From: CAISIP01 sp031396205
GTDB lineage: Bacteria; Pseudomonadota; Gammaproteobacteria; Burkholderiales; Burkholderiaceae_C
DNA length: 64,000 nt
Assembly (NCBI GenBank): GCA_031396205.1
Contig: JANNKH010000006.1
Span: forward strand, 280,747 to 344,746
Direction: 5' to 3'
The stretch's first letter is position 1. Every line of letters begins with the position of its first letter. Both the position numbers and the translations under genes were made by a program. A model generated the notes under the pieces. The model had not been told where the DNA came from. It saw nothing but the letters and a program-made list of their open reading frames with translations, and did not search any database. This document shows, piece by piece, positions 32,939-40,873 of the stretch.

Positions 32939-34021
32939 ATGACCGACACCTGGCTGGCAGAACTGAACCGCAGCCGAGCGCCCCGGGGCACCCTGCGCAT
33001 CGAGCGATTGATCACCGTCACATGCATCGTTCTGGCCGGCGCAGCGGTGTCCGGCATCTGGCTTTGGCGCCATGGCGCGCGACAGGCGACGTCCCTGCCG
33101 CCAGACACGATCCTGCGCTGCGATCGTGGGCCGCAGTTCGCCGGCGCGCGCCACCCGGACATGGTCTGGGTCCCAGGCGGCGCTTTCCCATTCGGCGATA
33201 CCGTCTACCCGGAGGAGCAACCGGTGCGCACGACCACGGCGCAGGGGTTCTGGATGGAACGCACCGAAGTCAGCAACGACGCCTTTGCCGCTTTCGTCCA
33301 GGCCACTGGCTATGTGACCGTTGCCGAGCGACCGGTCGATTCCGCGCTGCATCCGGGCCTGCCGCCTGACATGCGCCAACCCGGCGCCGTGGTGTTCACC
33401 ATGCCCAACGCGCTCGACGCCGGTGGCTCGTTGACCCGGTGGTGGCGCTACATCCCCGGTGCCAGCTGGCGCCATCCGGGCGGACCGGGTACCGGCATTG
33501 AAACGCGCGGCGCATTTCCAGTGGTGGCGGTGGCGATCGAGGATGCGCGTGCCTATGGGCGCTGGAGGGGCCGCGAACTGCCCACCGAGGTCCAGTGGGA
33601 ATGGGCTGCCCGCGTCGACCAGGCCGACACCGGTACCACCCCCACGCAACCAACGACCGCCAATACCTGGCAAGGCCTGTTCCCGGTTGCCAACTCCGGC
33701 GCCGACGGTTTCGTGGGGCTGGCGCCGGTCGGCTGTTATCCGCCGAACCGGCAAGGGCTGTTCGACATGATCGGCAATGTGTGGGAACTCACCGCCGACC
33801 GCTGGACACCATCGCACGGCAGCAATGGCGATGCCCATGACCCCGCGGCGCCGTTGCTGCGACCCGGCGCGCCAGCACAGCGGGTGATCAAGGGCGGCTC
33901 CTACCTGTGCGCGCCCAACTACTGCATGCGCTACCGAGCCGGCGCGCGTCAACCGCAGGACGACGACCTTGGGGCCAGTCATCTGGGTTTCCGCACCGTG
34001 CTGAACGCGCCGGGGCCATGA
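32939..34021 (+). CDS. Formylglycine-generating enzyme (SUMF1/FGE), membrane-anchored
   Basis: Copper-dependent oxidase that turns the active-site Cys of sulfatases into formylglycine. The 360 residues start with a charged segment and one helix (about 24-43), then the FGE-sulfatase domain: MVWVPGGAFPFGD, ERTEVSNDAFAAFVQATGY, LPTEVQWEWAAR and GLFDMIGNVWELTADRW. The catalytic Cys pair is present as Cys324 and Cys329 in GGSYLCAPNYCMRYR, the pattern of true FGEs rather than of other SUMF1-domain proteins. It lies four bases after the sulfatase gene, strong evidence for a working pair. An anchored FGE is unusual, and its topology should be tested. Confidence 0.9.
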   Translation: MTDTWLAELNRSRAPRGTLRIERLITVTCIVLAGAAVSGIWLWRHGARQATSLPPDTILRCDRGPQFAGARHPDMVWVPGGAFPFGDTVYPEEQPVRTTTAQGFWMERTEVSNDAFAAFVQATGYVTVAERPVDSALHPGLPPDMRQPGAVVFTMPNALDAGGSLTRWWRYIPGASWRHPGGPGTGIETRGAFPVVAVAIEDARAYGRWRGRELPTEVQWEWAARVDQADTGTTPTQPTTANTWQGLFPVANSGADGFVGLAPVGCYPPNRQGLFDMIGNVWELTADRWTPSHGSNGDAHDPAAPLLRPGAPAQRVIKGGSYLCAPNYCMRYRAGARQPQDDDLGASHLGFRTVLNAPGP

Positions 34022-34108
34022 CGCGGGCCTTTCTGCCACCGGGGATGTCCCGGCGCCGGCCAAGCGCTTAGACTGGCAGCCAACGTTCTTGCACCATCCG
34101 GAGCTCTC

Positions 34109-35656
34109 ATGCAGGCACTCAGCCCCACCGACTCGGCCTTCCTGTGGATGGAAACCCGTAACCAGCCGATGCATGTGGCGGGGCTGAACATCTATACCCC
34201 GCCGGCCGGTGCGGGTGTCGATTTCGTCGCCCAACTGCTGGAGCAATGGGGCCGCCAGGTGTCGGCGCAGCCGCCGTTCAACCTGCGGCCAGTGCTGCGT
34301 ATGGGCCTTTGGCACTGGGAAGAAGACAAGGAATTCGAACTCAATTACCACCTGCGGCATCTGGCACTGCCCTACCCCGGGCGTATCCGGGAGTTGCTGA
34401 TCATGGTGTCGCGCCTGCACGGCAACCTGTTGGACCGCAATCGGCCACTGTGGGAGGCCTATGTCATCGAGGGCCTGCCCGAGGGCCGCTTTGCCACCTA
34501 CATCAAGATACACCATGCGCTGGTCGACGGGGTGACCGGCGCCCGGATGATGGCCAGCGGACTATCGCGCAGCGCGACCGAACAAAAGCCTCCGCTGTGG
34601 ACGCAGACCTACAAGGCCCATCCGGCAGGCAACAAGCCGGTCGCCGCCGCGGGACTGCTACAACAAATCAGTGACGCGGCCAAAGCGGGGCGCGACATTC
34701 TTCCGGGCATCGGCGCCGGCCTGTGGGACATGCTGCGGGTCGGCGCCGGCGCAGCGCAAGGCGATGCGGCCCTGCCGTTCCAGGCGCCTGCCTCGCCCTT
34801 CAATGTAGAGATCTCCGGTTCGCGGCGCTTTGCGGCCCAATCCTATGCGCTGTCACGGCTGCGCCGCATTGGCGCGGCCGCTGGCGCCACCATCAACGAC
34901 GTGACGCTGGCGATTTGCGCCGGCGCGCTGCGCAGGTATCTTCAAGCGCAAAAAAAGCTGCCGGCAAAACCGCTGATTGCGATGGTGCCGGTCTCCCTGC
35001 ATGGCGAAACCGATGCCGGTGGCAACCAGGTCACGTTGTTGCTGGCCAACCTGGCAACCCATCTGGACGATCCGGTCCAGCGCTTGCAGGCCATCGTGCG
35101 CAGCACGAGCGAGGCCAAGCAGCGCCTGTCCACGATGCCGCGCCTGCAGAAAATGGCCCATGGCATGACCACCATCGCCCCGCTCGGGCCGGGCATGGTG
35201 ACCGGCAGCGCACGCAAGCGCCCGGTCTTCAATGTCGTGATCTCCAATGTGCCGGGCCCCAAGGAAACCCTGTACCTGAACACCGCGCGACTGGACGAGG
35301 TCTACCCGGTGTCGATCGCGACCCACTACCTGGCACTGAACATCACCATCAGCGGCTATGGCGACAAGCTCGGCTTCGGCTACACCGCCTGCCGCCGTTC
35401 GGTACCGGCGCTGCAGCGCATGCTGGACTACACCGACGAATCCATCGCCGAACTCGAGGCCGCGCTGCTGCCCGAATCCGGCAAACCTGCAGGCGGTAGC
35501 GTCCGACGCCCGGCCAAGCCGCGTGCCGCTGCGGCGCGCAAACCGGGTGAGGCCAAATCGGTCGCACGCGCAGCCCGCGTCAAAAAAACGCAACCGACGC
35601 CAGCCAAACGCGCACCAGCCAAGCGCAAGGCCAGCGCAACCGGCAAGACAGCTTGA
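34109..35656 (+). CDS. Wax ester synthase/diacylglycerol acyltransferase (WS/DGAT) with cationic tail
   Basis: 515-residue acyl-CoA:alcohol/diacylglycerol O-acyltransferase of the type making wax esters or triacylglycerol storage lipid. The catalytic HHxxxDG motif is at 135-141 (IHHALVDGVTGARMM); other landmarks are SPTDSAFLWMETRNQPMHV at the start, the NDV motif (INDVTLAICAGALRRYL) and the late FNVVISNVPGP. The last 50 residues are different: Lys/Arg/Ala/Pro-rich with repeated PAK and ARK units, resembling tails of histone H1-like or granule-associated proteins. 87 bases after the FGE gene. A cytoplasmic face of membrane or lipid droplet is the expected location. Confidence 0.92.
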   Translation: MQALSPTDSAFLWMETRNQPMHVAGLNIYTPPAGAGVDFVAQLLEQWGRQVSAQPPFNLRPVLRMGLWHWEEDKEFELNYHLRHLALPYPGRIRELLIMVSRLHGNLLDRNRPLWEAYVIEGLPEGRFATYIKIHHALVDGVTGARMMASGLSRSATEQKPPLWTQTYKAHPAGNKPVAAAGLLQQISDAAKAGRDILPGIGAGLWDMLRVGAGAAQGDAALPFQAPASPFNVEISGSRRFAAQSYALSRLRRIGAAAGATINDVTLAICAGALRRYLQAQKKLPAKPLIAMVPVSLHGETDAGGNQVTLLLANLATHLDDPVQRLQAIVRSTSEAKQRLSTMPRLQKMAHGMTTIAPLGPGMVTGSARKRPVFNVVISNVPGPKETLYLNTARLDEVYPVSIATHYLALNITISGYGDKLGFGYTACRRSVPALQRMLDYTDESIAELEAALLPESGKPAGGSVRRPAKPRAAAARKPGEAKSVARAARVKKTQPTPAKRAPAKRKASATGKTA

Positions 35657-35724
35657 GGCGGGCGGCATGCCGCCCGCCTCAAGCACGCGAACTTCCTATC
35701 CACCATGACGAGGACAACACGCCC

Positions 35725-36702
35725 ATGAAGACCCGCATCACCGAACTTTTCGGCATCGAACATCCCATCATCCAGGGCGGCATGCATTTTGTCGGTTTTG
35801 CCGAGCTGGCCGCTGCTGTGTCAAACGCTGGCGGCCTGGGCATCATCACCGGCCTCACGCAGAAAACGCCGGAACTGCTGGCCAGCGAAATCCGGCGCTG
35901 CCGCGAGATGACCGACAAGCCCTTCGGGGTGAACCTGACCTTTCTGCCAGTGCTCAAGGCGCCGGACTACCCGGGCTACATCCGCGCCATCGTCGAGGGC
36001 GGCGTCAAGATCGTCGAGACCGCCGGCAACAACCCGCAAAAATGGTTGCCCGGCCTGCATGAGGCCGGCGTCAAGGTGATCCACAAATGCACCTCGGTGC
36101 GCCATTCACTCAAAGCCGAGGCGATCGGCTGCGACGCAGTCAGCGTCGACGGTTTCGAGTGCGGCGGCCATCCGGGCGAAGACGACATTCCCAATTTCAT
36201 CCTGCTGCCGCGCGCGGCCGAGGCCTTGAAGATTCCGTTCGTGGCCTCCGGCGGCATGGCGGACGCACGCTCGCTGGTCGCCGCGCTGGCGTTGGGCGCG
36301 GACGGCATGAACATGGGCACCCGCTTCATCGCGACCAAGGAGGCGCCGGTTCATGAGAATGTCAAGCAGGCCATCGTCGCTGCCAGCGAACTCGACACCC
36401 GACTGGTGATGCGCCCGCTGCGCAACACCGAACGCGTACTGACCAACGCCGCAGTGGAGCGGCTGCTGGACAAGGAACGCAAACTGGGCGCCAACCTGAA
36501 ATTCGAAGACATCATCGATGAAGTCGCCGGAGTCTATCCGCGCATCATGCTGGAGGGTGACATGGAAGCCGGCGCCTGGTCGTGCGGCATGGTGGCCGGG
36601 CTGATCCATGATGTGCCGACAGTGCGCGAACTGGTCGACCGCATCATGCGAGAGGCCGAGGATCTGATCCGGCAACGGCTGGCTGGGCTGCTAACGGCAT
36701 AA
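35725..36702 (+). CDS. Nitronate monooxygenase-like flavoprotein (2-nitropropane dioxygenase family)
   Basis: 325-residue FMN protein with a TIM-barrel fold. Typical start TRITELFGIEHPIIQGGMHFVGFAELAAAVSNAGGLGIITG, FMN-phosphate loops VDGFECGGHPGEDD and ASGGMADARSLVAALALGADGMNMGTRF, the latter also seen in enoyl-reductase relatives (FabK). In this setting, beside WS/DGAT and sulfatases, it may be an enoyl/ene reductase or detoxify an intermediate; literal nitronate oxidation is not supported by context. ATG at 35725, 68 bases after the WS/DGAT stop; last gene of the rightward operon, convergent with tetR. Confidence 0.88.
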   Translation: MKTRITELFGIEHPIIQGGMHFVGFAELAAAVSNAGGLGIITGLTQKTPELLASEIRRCREMTDKPFGVNLTFLPVLKAPDYPGYIRAIVEGGVKIVETAGNNPQKWLPGLHEAGVKVIHKCTSVRHSLKAEAIGCDAVSVDGFECGGHPGEDDIPNFILLPRAAEALKIPFVASGGMADARSLVAALALGADGMNMGTRFIATKEAPVHENVKQAIVAASELDTRLVMRPLRNTERVLTNAAVERLLDKERKLGANLKFEDIIDEVAGVYPRIMLEGDMEAGAWSCGMVAGLIHDVPTVRELVDRIMREAEDLIRQRLAGLLTA

Positions 36703-36714
36703 CCGCAGGTCAAG

Positions 36715-36734
36715 TTGCCGGCCCCGACCGGCAA
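36715..36734. other. Hairpin between convergent genes
   Basis: TTGCCGG (36715-36721), 6-base loop, CCGGCAA (36728-36734), located between the nitronate monooxygenase-like gene and tetR, which converge. There is no T run, so termination activity is uncertain. Confidence 0.4.
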
Positions 36735-36806
36735 GGACGATCTCGCTCGCGCACCCCCCGGCAGGACTCCTTGGTATGTACAGATCGTGTTCGCTGACGA
36801 TCGACG

Positions 36807-37418
36807 CTATGTCGGCCCCTGCTCCGCGATCAGATACCGCGCAATGATGCCCCGCATCATCTCCTTGATCAGCGGCGGGTTCTTCGGCCGGCTCAGCGCC
36901 TGGTAGCTGCCCACAATGGCCAGGTAGAACAGCAGCGCCAGTTCGGCGGACTTGTGCTCGTCGCCGGTGTAACGCAAGAACTTGTCGGTGAACAGTGCCA
37001 TGCGCCGGGCATCGACATCAGCCAGCATCGTCGCCACCGCCGGGTCACGCCGGCCCTGGCCGCGCAGCGCGAGTTCGAAACGCATGTTTTCCAGGTCGGC
37101 TCCGGCATGCGCGAGCGCGTTTTCCAGCAATTGCTCCAGATCGATGCGCGCATCGGGCGACGACGGCGTCGACATGGCCCGGTTGGAGGCGAGCTCCTGC
37201 ACGTGCCAGCGCGCCAGCAAGGCCGACACCAGGTCCGCACGGTCGGCGAAATGCCAATAAAAGCTGCCGCGGGTCACGCTCAGCGCATCGGCCAGCAGCA
37301 ATACCCGGACCTTGTCGAAACCGCCTTCCACCACTGCCTGAAAAGCCGCATCCAGCCAGTCGTCCCGCGTCAGGCGCGACGACTCCGCGGGTTTGCCGGG
37401 CTTGCCTGCTGGCTTCAT
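36807..37418 (-). CDS. TetR-family transcriptional regulator
   Basis: 203-residue repressor. N-terminal helix-turn-helix: SRLTRDDWLDAAFQAVVEGGFDKVRVLLLADALSVTRGSFYWHFADRADLVSALL (residues about 15-68), matching the TetR pattern; the rest is a variable helical ligand-binding domain. The ATG at 37418 is used (a TTG two codons earlier is in frame). A palindromic site lies 91 bases upstream (copy B), and the same site covers the promoter at 30.3 kb, so it probably represses its own region plus the flanking operons until a ligand binds, perhaps an acyl-CoA or desulfated product. Confidence 0.92.
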   Translation of the reverse strand: MKPAGKPGKPAESSRLTRDDWLDAAFQAVVEGGFDKVRVLLLADALSVTRGSFYWHFADRADLVSALLARWHVQELASNRAMSTPSSPDARIDLEQLLENALAHAGADLENMRFELALRGQGRRDPAVATMLADVDARRMALFTDKFLRYTGDEHKSAELALLFYLAIVGSYQALSRPKNPPLIKEMMRGIIARYLIAEQGPT

Positions 37419-37504
37419 TTTCAAGGACCGTTCTTGTCGGGCTGGTCAATGTCCACGGCGCCCGACGGCTGCAGCAACATTGCATATTCAGCGCCACCAT
37501 TGGA

Positions 37505-37532
37505 TTGACAGTACACAAGTGTATGGTAAATT
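37505..37532 (+). promoter_or_regulatory. Promoter of the DsbA-like/sulfatase 2 operon
   Basis: TTGACA (37505-37510), 16 bases, TAAATT (37527-37532). The operator copy B fills the spacer. Transcription would start near 37540, which excludes an in-frame ATG at 37523 as start of the next gene. Confidence 0.55.
37509..37526 (-). promoter_or_regulatory. TetR-type operator, copy B
   Basis: On the lower strand CCATACACTTGTGTACTG; 17 of 18 bases equal copy A at 30283-30300. The palindromic core is TACAC-TT-GTGTA. It lies between tetR and the divergent DsbA-like gene, in the -35/-10 spacer of the latter. Confidence 0.8.
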
Positions 37533-37612
37533 GCGGGCACCTGATGACCCCGTCGTTCCGATGCGGCAACGTCCGGCCTGCAACTCCACCTCTACCAGTA
37601 CGACCAGCGCCG

Positions 37613-38959
37613 ATGTCGATCAAGAGCCTGCTGATGCCTGCGATCACCGCGCACCTTTTCTCGCGCGAGCGCGTACTGGCACAGCGCGCGAAAGCCGAGC
37701 GCCTGCGCATCACACGCGGCGAGCCGCACCGATTACAGTATTTCCACCAGGTCGACGATCCCTACAGCGCACTGGTGGCGCAATGCCTGCCGCAGCTGCT
37801 GGCGCGGTACGACATCGAACTGCAGCCGCATATGGTCGGCGCACCAGCCGACAGTGCAGCGCCCGAACGGGACAAACTCATCGCCTACAGCCGCAGAGAC
37901 GCGGCCTTGATGGCGCGGCACTGGAAGCTGGAGTTTGTCGACATCGGCAAGCAGCCAGCCGACTCCACCATCGATCGGATCCGGCGCCAGCTGATGGCAG
38001 CCAGCGCGAACGGGCGCTTTGCCGCGGTGGCCGGGCCGCTGACCCGATGCCTGTGGCGCGATCCTGCGGCACTGGACAAACTGCAATTGCCCGGTGGGCC
38101 GCAGACCGAGGTCGAGGCAGCCGCTGCGGCCAGCCACTTGGCAGAGGCCGGACTACTGCGCCAGCGCCTGGGCCATTACCTGGGCGCAACTTTCTACTAT
38201 GCCGGCGAATGGTATTGGGGCCTGGACCGGCTCCACCACCTGGAGCAGCGCCTGCAGGCGCTCGGAGCGGCCCGGCCAGGCACCACCGGTGTGCTGTTCG
38301 CGCCCGATGCGGACCTGGACAAATCGACACCGGTAGACGATGCGCCAGTGATCGATTTTTTTCTGTCCCTGCGTAGCCCCTATACCGCGATCGTCACGCC
38401 GCGGGTGTTTCGCCTGTCGCAGTTGACCGGCGCGCCGGTACGTCTGCGTCATGTATTGCCGATGGTGATGCGCGGCCTGCCAGTGCCGCGCGAGAAACGC
38501 CTGTACATCATGCGCGACGCCGCGCGCGAGGCCCATGCACGCGGCATCCCGTTCGGCCGCCTCAACGACCCGCTGGGCCGACCCACCGAACGCGGCATGG
38601 CGCTGATTGGGCTGGCCGAGCGCGCCGGTCTGGGTCAGGCCTATCTGTTGTCGTTCATGCGTGGCGTCTGGTCGGAGGGCATCGACGCCGGCAGCGACCG
38701 GGGCCTGCGGCGTATTGCTGAACGCGCCGGCCTGTCCTGGACCGATGCCCAAGCCGCGCTGCATGATGAAACCTGGCGCGCATTGGCCGAGGCCAACCGC
38801 GCGGAGATGTTTGCGCTTGGCTTGTGGGGCGTGCCCTCGTTCCGGGTCGGCCATACCGCGGTATGGGGCCAGGACCGTTTGTGGGCCGTACAGCAGGCCG
38901 TGCTGGGAGGCTTGGCGCATGCCGCGCACGGCCAGGGCGAGTCGAACGCGCATGCCTGA
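37613..38959 (+). CDS. Two-domain DsbA/HCCA-isomerase-like protein
   Basis: 448 residues built of two thioredoxin-fold domains of the DsbA/2-hydroxychromene-2-carboxylate isomerase type. Domain 1 (about 40-200) has LQYFHQVDDPYSALVAQ, domain 2 (about 244-440) has IDFFLSLRSPYTAIVTPRV and the family ending LGLWGVPSFRVGHTAVWGQDRL. No CxxC is seen at either active-site position, so a glutathione-dependent isomerase or transferase role is likelier than disulfide chemistry. Single-domain relatives are usual; the tandem is rare in my knowledge. ATG at 37613 fits the promoter at 37505; no clear ribosome site. The next gene overlaps its end by eight bases. Confidence 0.82.
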   Translation: MSIKSLLMPAITAHLFSRERVLAQRAKAERLRITRGEPHRLQYFHQVDDPYSALVAQCLPQLLARYDIELQPHMVGAPADSAAPERDKLIAYSRRDAALMARHWKLEFVDIGKQPADSTIDRIRRQLMAASANGRFAAVAGPLTRCLWRDPAALDKLQLPGGPQTEVEAAAAASHLAEAGLLRQRLGHYLGATFYYAGEWYWGLDRLHHLEQRLQALGAARPGTTGVLFAPDADLDKSTPVDDAPVIDFFLSLRSPYTAIVTPRVFRLSQLTGAPVRLRHVLPMVMRGLPVPREKRLYIMRDAAREAHARGIPFGRLNDPLGRPTERGMALIGLAERAGLGQAYLLSFMRGVWSEGIDAGSDRGLRRIAERAGLSWTDAQAALHDETWRALAEANRAEMFALGLWGVPSFRVGHTAVWGQDRLWAVQQAVLGGLAHAAHGQGESNAHA

Positions 38960-40760
38960 TGCCGCCTGGTCCCGGTTGGCGGCACACATCGGTTGGGCCT
39001 GTGCCTGCCTGGTGGCCGACGCTGCACAGGCACAGGCAGCAGCGCCGATCGGCCGGCCCAACATCGTCGTGCTGGTGGCCGACGACTGGGGTTTCACCGA
39101 TGTCGGCGCCTACGGCGGCGAGATCGCGACGCCGCATATCGACGCACTGGCGCAGCGCGGCATGCGTTTTTCGAATTTTCATGTGGCGGCCTCCTGTTCG
39201 CCCACGCGCGCGATGCTGCTCACTGGTGTGGACAACCACCGCAACGGTCTCGGCAACCTGCGCGAGGCGATGCCACGCGGGCATCTTGGCAAGCCGGGCT
39301 ACCGGGGATCGCTCGACAGCAATGTCGTCACCGTGGCCAGCCTGCTGCAGGATGGCGGTTACCGCACCTACGCGTCCGGCAAATGGAACGTCGGCTCCGA
39401 GCCGGACAACCGGCCAAACCGGCGCGGCTTTGAACGCTCCATCGTGCAAGGCGATACCGGCGCGGACAACTGGGAGCCGACGAAACGCTACCTGCCGCAC
39501 TCGGCCCAGGTCGACTGGTTCGAGGATGGTCAGCCGGCCCGGATGCCGGCGCAGTTTTACTCCTCGGAGTACTTCGTGGACCGGGCCATCGACTACATCG
39601 ACTCCGGTGCAGGCAGCGGCAAACCATTTTTCGCCTATGTGGCCTTCCAGGCCAACCACGTGCCGGTGCAGGCGCCCCGGGCGTTCATTGAAAAGTACCG
39701 TGGCCGCTACGACGCCGGCTGGGATGTCTTGCGCCAGCAACGCCGCGACAAGGCGGCAGAACTCGGCCTGGTGCCTCGCGGCGCGCCCACCACCACGATG
39801 ACCACCAGCGCGCGCTGGAACACGCTGGGTGGCGACGACCGGCGCTACCAGGCACGCCAGATGGAGGTCTACGCGGCGATGGCCGACGCGATGGATCACC
39901 ATGTCGGTCGGCTGGTTGCGCACCTGAAGGCCAAGGGCCAATTCGACAACACCGTATTCCTGTTCCTGTCCGACAACGGGCCCGAGGGCTCGGACTATGC
40001 CCAGGCCCAACTCTGGCTGATGACCCAGTACAGCCAGGATATCGAGCGCCTCGGCGGCAAGGGTGCCTACGGCATCCCGGGCCCCGGCTGGGCCAGCGCG
40101 TCGGCGTCGCCTTTGGCCGGCTTCAAGTTCTATTCCGGCGAGGGCGGCATCCGGGTGCCGTTGATCATCGCCGGTGTGCCGGGCATGGCTGCCAACCAGA
40201 TCCAGCGCAGCCTGGCCCATGTCAACGACATCGTGCCCACGCTGCTGGATCTGGCCGGACTGCGGCACCCGGGCTCACGCTACAAGGACCAGGCCATCGA
40301 ACCGCTGATCGGTCGTAGTCTGCTGCCGGTCCTGACGGGCCAGGCAACGGCCGTGCACCCTGACGACAAGCCGATCGGCTATGAACTGGCGGGCAACGCG
40401 GCCTTGTTCAAAGGCCGGCTCAAGCTGGCCAGGAACCTGCCGCCGGTGGGCGACGGGCAGTGGCATCTGTACGATATCGATGCCGACCCCGGCGAGACAC
40501 GCGACCTGCGTGCGGGACTACCAGCACAATTCCAGGCCATGCAGGCAGACTATGCGGCCTATGCCAGCGCCAATGGCGTGCTGGCCATGCCCAAGGGGTA
40601 CGACCCGGCCTGGCAGGTCGCGATCAACAGCATGTTCAGTTACTGGATTCCCGCCTACCGCAACCATGCCGTGGTCGGTTTCATAGCCGTGGTCACCATC
40701 GCAGCGCTGCTCTGGCATAGAAGCCGCCGGCCGGCCCTGCAACCCATTCGCGATTCTTGA
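38952..40760 (+). CDS. Arylsulfatase-type sulfatase with C-terminal membrane anchor
   Basis: 602-residue type I sulfatase. N-terminal signal sequence (LAAHIGWACACLVADAAQAQA), metal Asp pair 44-45 (LVADDWGFTDVG), canonical formylglycine motif Cys82-Ser-Pro-Thr-Arg followed by LLTG, LSDNGPEGSD and GEGGIRVPLIIAG. The usual GKWHLG reads GKWNVG (143-148), so the sulfate-contacting His (His115 in Pseudomonas arylsulfatase) is Asn. A hydrophobic helix near residues 575-593 followed by HRSRRP anchors the C-terminus. Start overlaps the DsbA-like gene by eight bases. It should depend on the FGE encoded at 32.9 kb. Confidence 0.92.
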   Translation: MPDAAWSRLAAHIGWACACLVADAAQAQAAAPIGRPNIVVLVADDWGFTDVGAYGGEIATPHIDALAQRGMRFSNFHVAASCSPTRAMLLTGVDNHRNGLGNLREAMPRGHLGKPGYRGSLDSNVVTVASLLQDGGYRTYASGKWNVGSEPDNRPNRRGFERSIVQGDTGADNWEPTKRYLPHSAQVDWFEDGQPARMPAQFYSSEYFVDRAIDYIDSGAGSGKPFFAYVAFQANHVPVQAPRAFIEKYRGRYDAGWDVLRQQRRDKAAELGLVPRGAPTTTMTTSARWNTLGGDDRRYQARQMEVYAAMADAMDHHVGRLVAHLKAKGQFDNTVFLFLSDNGPEGSDYAQAQLWLMTQYSQDIERLGGKGAYGIPGPGWASASASPLAGFKFYSGEGGIRVPLIIAGVPGMAANQIQRSLAHVNDIVPTLLDLAGLRHPGSRYKDQAIEPLIGRSLLPVLTGQATAVHPDDKPIGYELAGNAALFKGRLKLARNLPPVGDGQWHLYDIDADPGETRDLRAGLPAQFQAMQADYAAYASANGVLAMPKGYDPAWQVAINSMFSYWIPAYRNHAVVGFIAVVTIAALLWHRSRRPALQPIRDS

Positions 40761-40873
40761 CTGCAGGCGGATCGTCACGACAACCCTGTCGGCCAACCAT
40801 CGGCCATCGAGAGCGTGATCAACGCAAATGGCAAGGACCACGGCATGCTGGCGAAGCTGATCAGCCGCATCCC

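Noticed and set aside
38655..40268. Open frame of 537 codons antisense to sulfatase 2
   Set aside because: Shadow of the sulfatase gene; no recognisable domain.
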